Below the pieces are notes generated by a model. It ran no database searches and had not been told where the DNA came from. It saw only the letters and a program-made list of their open reading frames with translations. Shown in pieces: positions 1-11,965 of a stretch of DNA of 64,000 nucleotides. The stretch spans positions 45,862,585 through 45,926,584 of the forward strand of contig NC_088170.1 of the NCBI RefSeq assembly GCF_028769735.1. Reading direction: 5' to 3'. The position numbers and the translations under genes are program-made. The number at the start of each line of letters is the position of its first letter. The stretch's first letter is position 1. Source of the DNA: Zonotrichia leucophrys gambelii. Lineage: Eukaryota; Chordata; Aves; Passeriformes; Passerellidae.

Positions 1-3000
1 TATGCACATTTATTCTGAATTTGCATATTCATATAAACCTTATTGCAAAAAGCAACCCTGGTAGTGGGAGAATGAGTTCTGTCCCAACAGCTTCAGCTTT
101 TTCAGATTTCAGAGCCTGTCTTCTGCAGGAAAGAAAATGAAGGCAGCAAAAAGAAATGTTTTCAAAAATTAAAATTTACTGTTTTTCTACTTCCCCCTTA
201 AAAGTTCGTTTTCCACAGACCTTTCAAAAAAACAAAGGACTCCAGTGCATATGAATATGGTTCCATGTTCCAAAAGGACAGGCTACATTGATGAAGAAAA
301 CAAGAGAAAAATGCTTTCTAAAAATACTTTGGTTTCCAAATGTGCCATGATGGGAAAAAAGGAACCAGCACTGTCAGTATCACTCCCTGTGAGGGAGTAG
401 GAAGACAGAAGAAGTATTTCATAATCATTACAGAAGCTCATTACAGCTGGGGGCTGAGCTGCACCCCCAAGCTCCCTGCTCTCCCATGGAACTGCATTGA
501 AATGACAGCCCTATAGATGCATTCTCTACAGCACAGAATTCACATTTCACCTGATTTCAAACTACATTTCTTCAATAGGACATTCCACTTCTGGGCTCCC
601 ACCATGATCACTGGGGAAATAAGTTACACTGCCTTGTAATCTCTCATACCATGACAGGGTTCTATTGTGTCTCTCTCCTCCTAAGGTGAGATGCTCACCA
701 TTCCCATTTGGCACAGGCCCAAGACAAAACTTCTGACTGAACCCAGTAACACACAGACCCATACATGAACTGGAACAAGGAACATGACTGCTACTCAGAG
801 GCCATCAGCGATTGATGTTTGGAAGATAGTTTTTCAGGGCTTGCACTTACTGTGTTGAGAAAGCAAGTCCAAACAGCTGCTTCCAGGGCAATTTTCCATT
901 CAGCCACACAAGTGCAGCAGCACCGCCAGGCAGGAAAGGTTACAAGGGACCCATGGTCCCTTAGCTTCTCTCTCCATGGCTGTGGCCATCCAAGCCAGGC
1001 AGCCAACATTACCACAGACAGGCCTGCAGCGGGCACTGCTAGCCCCTGCCCCTGTTGTGCTGCCCTGTCTCCTGCCCTGCTGATTTCCAAGTGATGCAGC
1101 AGCTGCTGCACTCTGCTTACAGACGTGTTGCCATCTCAGAATCTGTTCCAGGCAGCAATTCCGAATAGCATAATATTCTTCTTGATCTCAGAGTTTGGTT
1201 TTACAAAACAAAACTACATGATTACTGACAGGAAGCCATTTTTCCATGGCTTCCCAAAAGGAACTCTAGAGAGTATTTTTAAAGCATTTCTTTGTCTATT
1301 TTCTTGAGCATCTCTCTTGATTTTTGATTTTATTTCACACATGCAACCAGCCAGAAAATAATTAAGAAGCTAAACTAAGGTATAGTGGGTATCTTCCTCC
1401 CTCTCTTCTCCAAATATTTTCTGAATTGGAAGTTAAACACATTTTTTTCCCTGTTATGGACTGTCTTTTGAAAAGCAAGTAGCTTGCTTTCATATTTAAA
1501 TTTCATTCTTGAATTTTTCACCTAATCTAACATCTATAATCTCTTACATATTGAGATTTTGAGAGATGAGCAGGTCCAATCCATGATCAGGCAAAGATTA
1601 CCCACATAATTAGTTTAGTGTCCCAATACACAGAAACACAAAGAGAAGTCCCTTTTCCTAATTGCATCCATGCCTATTCCTGTGACCATAAGTAATTTTT
1701 GTTCTGAACAGTGAATTTACACAAAAGCCAAAAGAAATTCCACACTGCCAGTAAAGCATTATTGCCCATGCCAGCTCCCACTATGCCATGTGTAACAAAG
1801 AATAACTACTGTCCACCACAAAGAAGTGACAGTGGAAAACTAAGCCATGTGAATTTGAGATCCCTACCAAACATCCACTGAAAAGGTGCCTTGAGTAGAG
1901 AGAGTTGGTAAATGAGTACAGTCCATATATTCTAATGCATCAGCAGGACAGAGAAAGCCATTATCAGAAAAGGGTTTGTCTAGAGAACTGAAGTAGCACC
2001 TGAAATAGCATTGTAAATAGTACCTCCAGATGAACACCCAAATTCAACACCAGCCACTGCTTAGGTCCAATCCAAGTGCCAGCTTTCCTAGCTGTGAGCA
2101 AACTCTCTGAAGAGGCAGAAAAAAGTTCACATTTCCATAAGTCTTCTACTGAAGTAAACTCGTGCAATAAGGAAAATAGTCAACGTCACAGCATGCTGTG
2201 ATTTTTAGCTATGACTGATCTTACCTTGAGGGCAGAAGGAAAATTGCACACATGTAATTCAGTATCTAAATACAGGAAAGCTCATTCCTCTGTCCTGGAA
2301 AAAAAATCTTTATCTTGCCAGAGGGTAAGAGAAATAGTGGTAAAGTATCTAGAAGTGAGAGAATCCACCTACAGCAAGGTATTCCCACTCATAACAGCAC
2401 CATGTTTTATCAGTAAAATATGAAAAAAGCAGAAGAGAATATTTCCCTGGAGAAAATATCTCCTTTCAAAAGCTTTCTTACCAGTAGCCAAAAAGGGAAA
2501 ATAATGTTCTCTGAGGACTGATAACAGGGAGACCATAGCTTCTTAGTTTAGCCAAAGCAAATTTTAGATTAGAGCAGTAGAAATGTAATCCAATGAAGGG
2601 GTAGAGAAGGAGTTGTTCGCACTGAAAATAAAGTCCCTAAAGAGGCAACATGGTACAGATATACGGTATAATGAACAGCACAGGAAAAGTAGGTCAGGAA
2701 CATCTATTCAACATTTCTCATTAAATTAGGAGTAGACAATGCAACTAAATTAATACTGGTAACAGAAAAAAACTCTATATAGAAATACTTGTTTATACAA
2801 TAGTTATTCTAATTCCAAGAAACAGAAGGCAAGCACTTAGTAAAACTGCCCCCAAAAAATTGGATATTTGCAAGAGTCCTCAGCAGCATAAGATGTAGTA
2901 TTTAAAATGACAAGTCTTTTCAAAGAACACAAACCCCCAGCTCTAGGTGATAACCATTACCCTGTAACAAGCAAGGAGCCTTTCCCCACTGGCAGGGTGT

Positions 3001-6000
3001 GTGTCTCTTCCCAGGGAGCTCTCTTCACACCTCCCACTGAAACAGACCCTGGCTTATTGGAAATTAATCACTGCTTCAATTAAAAATGCAGTTCCCATAT
3101 ACTTAAAAGAAAGTCTACATGATCCATCTGTAAGAAATAACTTTCCATATTAAAATTTTCTTGTGTGCAAAAAAGAAAAAAGCTCATTTTTTTTTTTCGC
3201 ATGTCTGAAATAGAGGTAGTTTTCTTTCAGTCAATAATAGCATTACCCATGATAAAGAATTTTGTCATATACACATTCTACCCCAGCTTTTTAATTTCCA
3301 TTTCTTGTCAGCGCCTAGGTTGAGAATTTTGTTTTATTTTTGGTGGTGACTTAGTCAATTTTTCTCTAATTATAGATTATTATTTCAGTGGTGGGGGTCA
3401 CAATAAAAAGAAAAGTTGCTGGCTATTCCATATAACTTCATTTAATAAAACGTGAACATTGCTATACCTACATAATTTATTAATTTAACTTGCAATGTGG
3501 TTTTATAATTAGCCGTACAAACTTTCAGGGACACTGAAAAACAGAATAAACACAGCTGAACAAGTCAATCCCTCTAAGCTTTCAGCCTTAGACTCTGGAT
3601 GTTTAGGTCACAAATGGAAGCATATTGAGTTTTGTACATGTTAACATGTAGATGTGAAGCAGTCTGTAAAACTCTGATGGACAATTACTTTCCTGAGCTC
3701 CTACTACACCCTACTTGAACATTCCTGATTTCAGTTAAAGTGATTTATTGCTGTTCCAGTAGCCAAATCTCTACACAAAGTAGGCATGGGGAACAGTTCA
3801 AAGTGATCACACACAACACTTTACTGAACTGCAGGAAAATAAGGGGAAGGGATTGTTCCATATGGTAAGGTTAAGGTCCTTGTATCAAACAGAAAAACTG
3901 AACAGTTGAAAGATATTAAATTGAGCAGCAGGAATGTTAAAAGAAGAAATTACTTTGGGAGAGTTTTGTGCTGAGATTCATTTATCATGCACTACACTAA
4001 GCTAGCATTTTCACAAAACCAAGAATTGCATATCTCAAGTGACACAACTCAAACTGTTCAGTGGCAAAATTTGAAACAACCCCCCCAGAAAACTACCTCC
4101 TCAATACATTTTACCATTTATTATATTGCAGTCCAGTCTGTATTAGCCACCATTTTCATAACTATCAGCTCCATCAGAATTCATAACATGAATTTTTCAC
4201 TTCCTATATCCCAAAACACCATGAATAATATCAGCTATTCACTCCACAGATTTCATTCCTTACAATTTTATTGCCTGGCTTGGTCTTTGCCATCTTGCAA
4301 ACTCCTTTTTTAATGTCTGTTTTTATACATTAGGTACACCCAATTGTCAGGAAAAATAAAAAAATAGTAGAAAAGCTGCATTCACGAACAGACACTCAAG
4401 AAAAACTCTAAAGGAAGTAAAAAGAAAATTCTGCCCTTACTCAAAAATTTCATCCTCATGAACACCAACTCTGTAGTTTCTATGACAAATATTAAGAACA
4501 GCTCCATTATTCCCAGGTCACCCAATGATTCAGAGAATTTGCCACCTTGAGAAGTGTCATTGAGAATCGCTCATTTATTGCAGAATTCAGAATTCGAATT
4601 TGTTCAGTTAGACATAGAGACTGCAATTGATGGAGAAGTAGAACAGTAAGGCCTCTAAAACTGAATTTGAGAACCACTATTCTAGATGGCAACAAATACG
4701 TAATTAATCTCAGCTTTCTGCTACTGTTTCTAGTCTTTGATATTTGTTTTCTTTTCCTTGCGTGCAGAGTGTGTGAATGCAAAAGCAAACCTACATTAAA
4801 GAAGTTGTATGCAAAGTGATTGCTTAATCATGGAAACATAAGTATAATGGGAACAAAACAGTGAAGTGTCACCCAGAAGGGTCATACAAAAAAAGAAGTG
4901 GATAACTTCCCAAAGGGCCTTAGCCTACCAAGTTACTACTTTTAATTAAGTTTGGCACCTTTTGAAAAAGCACATCCTAGTTCACACACTTTGCATGAAA
5001 TCACATATTTAAGTCTCCTTTTAGTATTTTCTTCTATTCTGGTATTGTTGTTCTTTGCATTATAACGTGTCAAAAGATTGAATGGTTTCTTCTACTCTTA
5101 CTCAATATCCTAGAAATTGCTCAGTGACAAAACCCAAAAATATCTTCCTTCCAAGAACATCTTCAACAGCAATTCTTAAAAGGAAAACAACAAAAGAAAA
5201 ACCAAGAAGTAATACTTCCCTCCATACACATTTCCAGCTCATCATCACCACCAAATATTTGATGTTACAAAGAAGAGAACAGATCTTTTAAGACCAGACC
5301 ATAAAATAGACACACACAATTATTACAATTCAAAAGGAAGTTTTCATGTTCTACATTAGTTCAGTATATGTTATAAACCTAGGTAAATTTATCTAAATTC
5401 TAATTTTCACATTTGAAATTAAAGCTTTCTTAGGAAAAAGGCATTTCTCATTTTCAAAGGACAAAATGAAACCTAAATGGCTAGGTAAGGTACTGTTGAG
5501 TTGTACCCAAGTAGCACATAAAAATCTTTAAAGTACAAAGCATAGGAAACTAATGCCATGTATGTCTTTCTAAATTAAATAAAAATTTCGGGACAGAAGC
5601 TGTATTAGGAATTCAACTGATATCAATCTACTGACATCCTGACCTATGGAAATTTACTCAAAAATCTAAAATTCTGCTGAATATCATAAATTCATTACAG
5701 AAATAAAGAAATAGCTTCCAACACAGCTAAATATTAGTAAAATTAATTGTGATATTTCCTGTACAGTTCTTATCACTTGACAGTTACTGCTGTTCTTTTC
5801 AGACAGGATGGGCCCAAGTATTGAAATTTAGTCGAAACCCCTAACTTCTTTTTCCAAAACATATTACAAAGGGATTCAAGAATTGCTTTGTTCAAAGAAT
5901 AAAACTAGGCACAATAAAAATAGAATGGGTAAGTTTGCTAAATGGCTTAAATATTATCACCTGAAGTTATAGTCTTTTAAAGCATCCATCATTCTGTCCA

Positions 6001-9000
6001 TCTCGTTTTCCTTTGCCAGCAGAAGCAGATATAGAGTGGAGATACACCTTTAAACAGTACATTTATAACTTTTACATGCTGACTTATCAGATCTAGCGAA
6101 ATTTTTAAACATTTAATGGCATACCATTCAATAAAAATGAAAGATTTATTCTCTTTTCCCTCCCTGCTTTATTCTAGTACAAATATCTGACTTCACACTC
6201 TGCATAAAATGTATTTGTTTTAACATGAATAAACATTCAGTCACAGTTGAGGGCTTAGCCACCAACACCAAAGTGCAAAAGCTGCTTTGCCTTTGTGGAG
6301 CCAAGGAAGCACTGCCCAGCCCCAGCTCACCCTGCGAGGAGCTACAGATCTGCCACTCAGTCAAGCCACAGGCACTATTAGTTCAAATTCAGAGATGCAC
6401 GTTCCCCTCAACCCTACTTCTCGTGGAGGACTCAGGAAATACAAAAAAGCTATTGAGCACTGAGAAAATGCTCTAATTCTTCCTCACATTTAAGGGTACA
6501 CCACAGAAAAATGGAGGCTGGCAGTGAAGCCTGACTAGGTCAGGCAGAGCGTATTCAGCTAATAAATTAAAATGCGTTTTACCTGTGACGTAAGTGACCA
6601 CATTAAGAATTCTCCCCACCACTCCATCCATCCAGCAACAACCAAACAGCTCCAAATAAGAAAGAAAATTCCCTGTTCTATGCAAAGAAGCACATATCAA
6701 TGTCCACGCTCAATCCTTTTAAAAAACAAAAAGCCTTAGGGCCATAAATTTTTATCATCCAAGGGTAAGTTGACCAGACGAGAAGCTCAAGTTAATGGAA
6801 CTGTGCCTGTATCCAGCAGCCAAGCAGTTGACCTCCATTAACTCTGCTACTTCAAAATATGCCTTCAGAAAGAACAATTGCCATGTAAATACAATGGCTC
6901 CTTGCATCCACATACAGCTGGGGTTTGTTCATGGCAATCATTCCAGAATAATAGACTCCCTGGGTAAACGTTAATATGGTGTATCTTATGCAGTGATAAA
7001 GTACTCCAGACAGAAGGGAGCTCATCCCTGTGAGTCAGGTTCCACAGCATCACAAATCTTCTGTTGTTCTGACCAAAATAATTCACTTTCTTCTGAGCAA
7101 AAGCCAAATTAAAGCCTTGCACTGAAAGTGACTAAGTACACTTAAAATAGGACTGAATAACAAAGAATTACTCCTTCCTCCTTCCATTTTGCCCAAGTAT
7201 CCTATACTCTAAAGTTAAAAAACAGAGAAAACCTGGATTTAGCAGTTTGTCTCAAAACAATTATAACTGATCTTGGGAATACAACATATTTTGTCAAATA
7301 TATTTTTTTATTAATTATGATTTAACAAGCTATCACATTTCTTTTTTTTTGAAGGCATGTCATTTCTAGACATTCCAAAAATATGGATCTAAGTACATAC
7401 AGTTACATGAGCTTAATATCAGGATAAAATTTTTCTACTTCTACATTGTAAAAAGGGAAGAGAAGAACACAACTAAAATATATCAAATGTTGTTTACTGT
7501 CTTGATTATTTAGCAAGCAGGTACTTTTACACACAACTGCATTTCAAAACACCATACTACATATTATTTATAGTTTATCTCAACCATGACATCCAGAAAC
7601 TCCCTTTCATACAAAAATATAAAAATTAGGAGTTTAATTTATTACTTTTCTCTGAAACAAAGTTTATTTAATAGAAACAAAGATATTTGGAAGGAGTAAA
7701 AAATACATACAGTACATATCAATTAACTGTCTGAGGTAAATTTTAATAGTTCACAAATGTAAGGATAGAATTTTTTCCTAGGCTTACAAATGAGTATACA
7801 AAGAGATCTGGTGATTTGCTGTGTGTCATAAAACCAAACTGAGGAACAGATAGAAATAGAACACAGTTTCCTTATTCTCACCCCAGGCCCTGTACATTAT
7901 GGCATAATTACTATGGCTCAAACTATACTGCAAGCAATTTGTGGCTGACAGCAGCCAGACAGTAATTAAAGGACATAAATGAACAATGCAAATCCCACAG
8001 TGGAAGTCCCTAAAATACCTCTTTTAATCCCTAAAGAAATTTATTTGGGTTTTATCAAAATTGAAAAGGGCAACTAGAGGTTTTGTCTCCATTAAATATT
8101 GAAATAAGAAGCCTGTGATAAAGATTTGAAGGTTTAAATATTAATCACAAACAATCTGACTCTATACTTGGTCTACAGTTGTCAGGTGTCCCAAAGCAAC
8201 TCTAAGAATCTCCCCCAAATCAATTCTATACAAACATTTCACTTTCAGAGGGGAAATACTTCAATTCCCTGAAAAACCTGCACGTTAAATATTGTACCAA
8301 TACTTAGACACAGACACAGCAACCCTCACCATTCCTGGGCCTTTGTTTGAGCTACAACAACGCCTGACAGGGTCCTGCCCAAAGCCTTCTCCTCAGACCT
8401 GTTCTTTAGGAGCTCTGGGAACGGGTACATAACGAAGTCATGCTCTTGGCCCATCACCCAGCACAGATGTGAGCACTCGGGGAGGAGCAAGCTGTCCAGG
8501 GCATTCCTAGAGCCAGCTAACTTCAGCCAAAGCAGAACTGAAGCAAGCAGTTGGCCCATCACATCTTCTGCACCCTGACTGCTGGGCTGCACCATCTACT
8601 GAAGGCATTATGTCAAAGATAAAAAGAGATGGTTCACCACTTCAACATGAAAATGATCTTTAAATCACTTTTTATAAACATGAAAAATTTTTGATCCCTT
8701 CGGAATCTGATGCTACAAAGGACAGGTTCTTTACTAAGTCTGAATTATTTGCTGAGTGTGCCAACAGATAAAAAGGCATTGAAGTTCATCAGTGGCTGAG
8801 GTAAAAATCTGGTCTTTGTTTCCTTGTGTGCAATCAGGAATATTAGATGTTCAGAAGGTGATGCATCACCTCCCACGGACACACTCAAAGCCTGGGGACA
8901 AGGCAGTGTGGGGAGAGGTATCCCCACTGATATCCCCATGTGCCTGATGGCCACCTCTGAAGTCCAAGATCAGACAAGCAGGACTATAGGGAGGTTCTGT

Positions 9001-9197
9001 ATCTCTGCTGTGGAAGACATAACCCTGTGCCACACACCATGAGCTACAGCTTGGCAAACTCCCCTACAAGAGTAAAGGGCATTCATTTCTACACAGTAAT
9101 ACAAATATTCCAGATTTCCTTATCTTTCAGTCATGCCTTACATACTTCAACTTATTTATAAATTCAGTAGCTCGCTACTGTGGCAAAGTGAAGGTAC

Positions 9198-9204
9198 CTT
9201 ACCT
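9198..9204 (-). promoter_or_regulatory. candidate recursive (ratchet) splice site in DOCK4 intron 1
   Basis: On minus the sequence reads TATTTTAG|GTAAGG, an acceptor abutting a donor, preceded by a T-rich run (roughly TTTTATTTTAAAG). This is the arrangement used for recursive splicing in long vertebrate first introns. It lies about 26.7 kb downstream of exon 1. Juxtaposed AG|GTAAG also occurs by chance in tens of kilobases, so this is tentative. Confidence 0.3.
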
Positions 9205-9758
9205 AAAATACTTTAAAATAAAAGTACTTAGTTGACAAAGTTTTCCTTAGTGTTACTCCTACAAATTCAGTGAAGAGACAAACACATGCCCTCAAATAAA
9301 GCCCATAACATGAAATAGACATGAACTCAGGAAAATTCAGTGAAAGCACTAATGAATAAAAAAAGCCAAAACTGAGCCAAATGACAGCAAAAGAGGAGAT
9401 TGTAAGAGCTTAGTTGCTTCAAACGCTGTCATGGGCCACAGAAGAAACAGAAGGGCAATCTCATCTACAACAACTTCTTTCTGTCATTTCTAAAACTTCA
9501 GAAAAAGCAGGTAGCCAGTCACCAGAACAGAAACCCTTGTTCTGTATGACAAGTACAACAGAAATGTATACAATGCATATAATGTACAATACTACTGCAT
9601 AAACTCTGTCATTGTTAAGACTTACACAAAAAGCACATAAGCAAGAGGTTTAAGGTTATCTTCACACAGTATATTTACCATTACTTTTGCTGCAGTTAAA
9701 TCAGTTCAAGTGTGTACATAAAACACATCCATTTCTGAAACCCTACAGTAAGAAGTTA

Positions 9759-9772
9759 GTTTCCATGGCAAC
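9759..9772. promoter_or_regulatory. RFX X-box-like palindrome
   Basis: GTTTCCATGGCAAC differs at one base from the palindromic X-box GTTGCCATGGCAAC bound by RFX factors. A further AGCAAC half-site follows five bases on. Whether it is an enhancer element of DOCK4 cannot be judged here. Confidence 0.35.
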
Positions 9773-10324
9773 ATAGCAACTGTGGGATGCTTTGGGGGGA
9801 GGTTATTTGTTTTTAACAGATGGGGAAAAATATAATGCTGTTCTCAAGCTTCAGTTTCATTTCAGATTTGCTAATATTAAGCCTTTAGGCAGAAAGTTGT
9901 GGTAGAACTTTTTAAAATTTTATATTTTAATTGAACAGTGCAAGGCTTGTTAAAATCAGCTTAATCATGTATGATGAGACTAAGCAAGAATAGCTTTGGC
10001 AGATCACTCCTTAGGTACTTCTCATGATTTTTTAAAAAAATAATTTTAAATAGCTGAAGATGTTCCAAAGCTTGAAATTTATCATCAAGGCACTCCACAT
10101 TTAATAAAATACATTTATTCCCATTGAGCATAGCATTAGTCATTTATCTTAGCTAGTAGAGTTAATAGCTTCAAGTGCAGAAGCCCAGGAAATGATTTAT
10201 GGTCTATACAGTGCAGACTCTGAAACAAACCTAGTGAGAGCAATGCTTCAAGACTCACAAGTTAAACACTACAAACACACATGTGTACAGGCACAAACCT
10301 ACACAACATCCTGCTACAAAATAC

Positions 10325-11035
10325 AGTGACTGGCCTGGTAGCCAAGAGGAGAGCAGTGGGGTGTCCACCTGGGCTTCAGTAAGGCCTTGGACAGCATGTC
10401 TTGTAAGGGTGTCCCAGAGAAGCTGATAAAGTGCAGGATGAGCCAATGGCAAGGTGGATGGAAGCTGTCTGGATGGCCAGGCCCAGGGGCTGTGGCCAGA
10501 GAGAGGTGACCAGTGGCACAAAGCCAGGTTGCTAACTAGAGGTGAATCCAGGAGCCAACACTACACAGAACCCTGTTCAACATGGGCTGAGCATACTCCC
10601 GGCAAGTTGGCTGATGACACAAAACTGGAGACAGTGCATCTTGGGGGCATTGATGGGAACATCCTGAAACTCAGCCATGGGAATTGCAAATCCCTGCACC
10701 TGGGAGAGAACAAACCCAGGGACCAGTATATACAGGGAGTGGTGGCAGCTATCTGGAAAGCAGCTTGGCAGAGAAGTATCTGGGAGTCTCAGTGGACACC
10801 AAGTTGAACGTGCACCAGCAGTGTGCCCTTGTGGGCACAATGATACCCTGAGGTGCCAAGTATTGCCAGCAAGAGTGGTGATCCTTCCCCCCTTTTCAGC
10901 ACTGGGGGTGGCCACACATGAAACCAATGGAACTGTACCTATTTCTGAGCTCCACAGGGCAATAGACATGAACACATCGAAAAGCACCCAACAAAAGGTC
11001 AGAAAGGTGATGAAGGGACTGCAATGAAGAGTTGA
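10325..11035 (+). mobile_element. CR1 LINE fragment, sense (reverse transcriptase region)
   Basis: Decayed CR1 sequence on plus. It starts near the codons for the region around GGGTGTCCACCTGGGCTTC and continues through KLADDTKL-like and SLHLGENKPRDQY-like peptide remnants that are typical of the C-terminal half of CR1 ORF2. Stops and frameshifts break the frame several times. It ends before the usual CR1 3' tail and lies tail-to-tail with the next element. Confidence 0.85.
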
Positions 11036-11239
11036 AGAAAACTTGCTGCAAAAACGCTAGTACGCAAGGTGTAGTAACTGCATGTTTTAACAGCTTTGCA
11101 TAATTACATGCTTGTCAATGTTCATTGAGCATAAAACTTTTTATGACATGTAATAAAGGAAAGAAAATAGAAAGTCTGCTGAATTCCAACCTATGCTGGC
11201 ACTTCTTTGAAGAAAGTGGCAGGGGAAAAAATAAGATAA

Positions 11240-11965
11240 TAGAAGTAGAATCCAACGTCCTTGGGTTGGAAGGGACCTTAAAGATCATACAGTTCCAACC
11301 CCAAGAGCATAGGTAGGCACACCACCCACTAGACCAGGTTGCTCAAAGTCCCCTCCAACTGAGCCTTGAACACGTCCAGAGATGGGGAATCCACAGCTTC
11401 ACTGGCCAACCTGTTCAAATGCCTCACTACCTTCTGAGTAAAAAAATTATTTTAAAACATGTAATCTAAATCTCTCACACCTTTAGGCAATTCCCCCTTT
11501 CCTACCACTATCTGCTTGCGTAAAAAGTCACTCTCTCTCTTTTTTCTAAGCCCCCTTTAGCTAGTGGAAGTGACCCCAAAACCTGAAGTGACCCCAAAGC
11601 CCTGTCTTCTCCAGGCTGAACACCCCCAGCTCTCCCTGCCTGTCCATGTAGGAGAGGTGTTCCCGCCCTCCATCAATATTCATGGCCCTGCTCTGGACCC
11701 ACTCTAACAGGTCTGTGTGGTGCTGAAGAGCCCAGAGCTGGCTGCAGCACTTCAGGTGGGGTCTCAGCAGAGCAGAGAAGAACACCTGAATCCTCTCCCC
11801 TGACTTGCTGCCCACAATGCTTTTGATGCAGCCCAGGACGCATTTGGCTTTCTGAGCTCTGAGTGCACACTGCTGGCTCATCTCAGATTTTCAGCCATGA
11901 GAATCCCAAGTGCTTCTCTTCTGGGCTGCTCTGATTGTCTTCTCTCAATCTGTACAGGGCAGTAA
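11240..11965 (-). mobile_element. CR1 LINE 3' fragment, antisense
   Basis: On plus it begins with the reverse complement of a CR1 3' end (GGGTTGGAAGGGACCTTAAA) and proceeds leftwards through the element into ORF2. The minus frame 11881-11561 encodes remnants such as VFFSALLRPHLKCCSQLWA, a conserved stretch of the CR1 ORF2 C-terminus, without a complete frame. Typical of the 5'-truncated CR1 copies that dominate bird genomes. Confidence 0.92.

Larger units (their letters stand above)
1..10320. other. DOCK4 intron 1, left stretch without recognisable genes
   Basis: AT-rich sequence with short homopolymers (for example T-run near 3188-3199) and a 16-bp perfect palindrome at 2186-2201. Two GC-richer patches (8330-8600 and 8860-9060) have no family resemblance that I recognise. 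All open frames here are short and lack coding features. An RFX-type X-box (9759-9772) and a possible recursive splice site (9198-9204) are listed separately. Confidence 0.7.

Noticed and set aside
2186..2201. 16-bp perfect palindrome TCACAGCATGCTGTGA
   Set aside because: Expected by chance at about this length in 64 kb, with no supporting context.
10454..11027. Overlapping frames of 116-136 codons on both strands
   Set aside because: Pieces of a decayed CR1 LINE with frameshifts; not a host gene.
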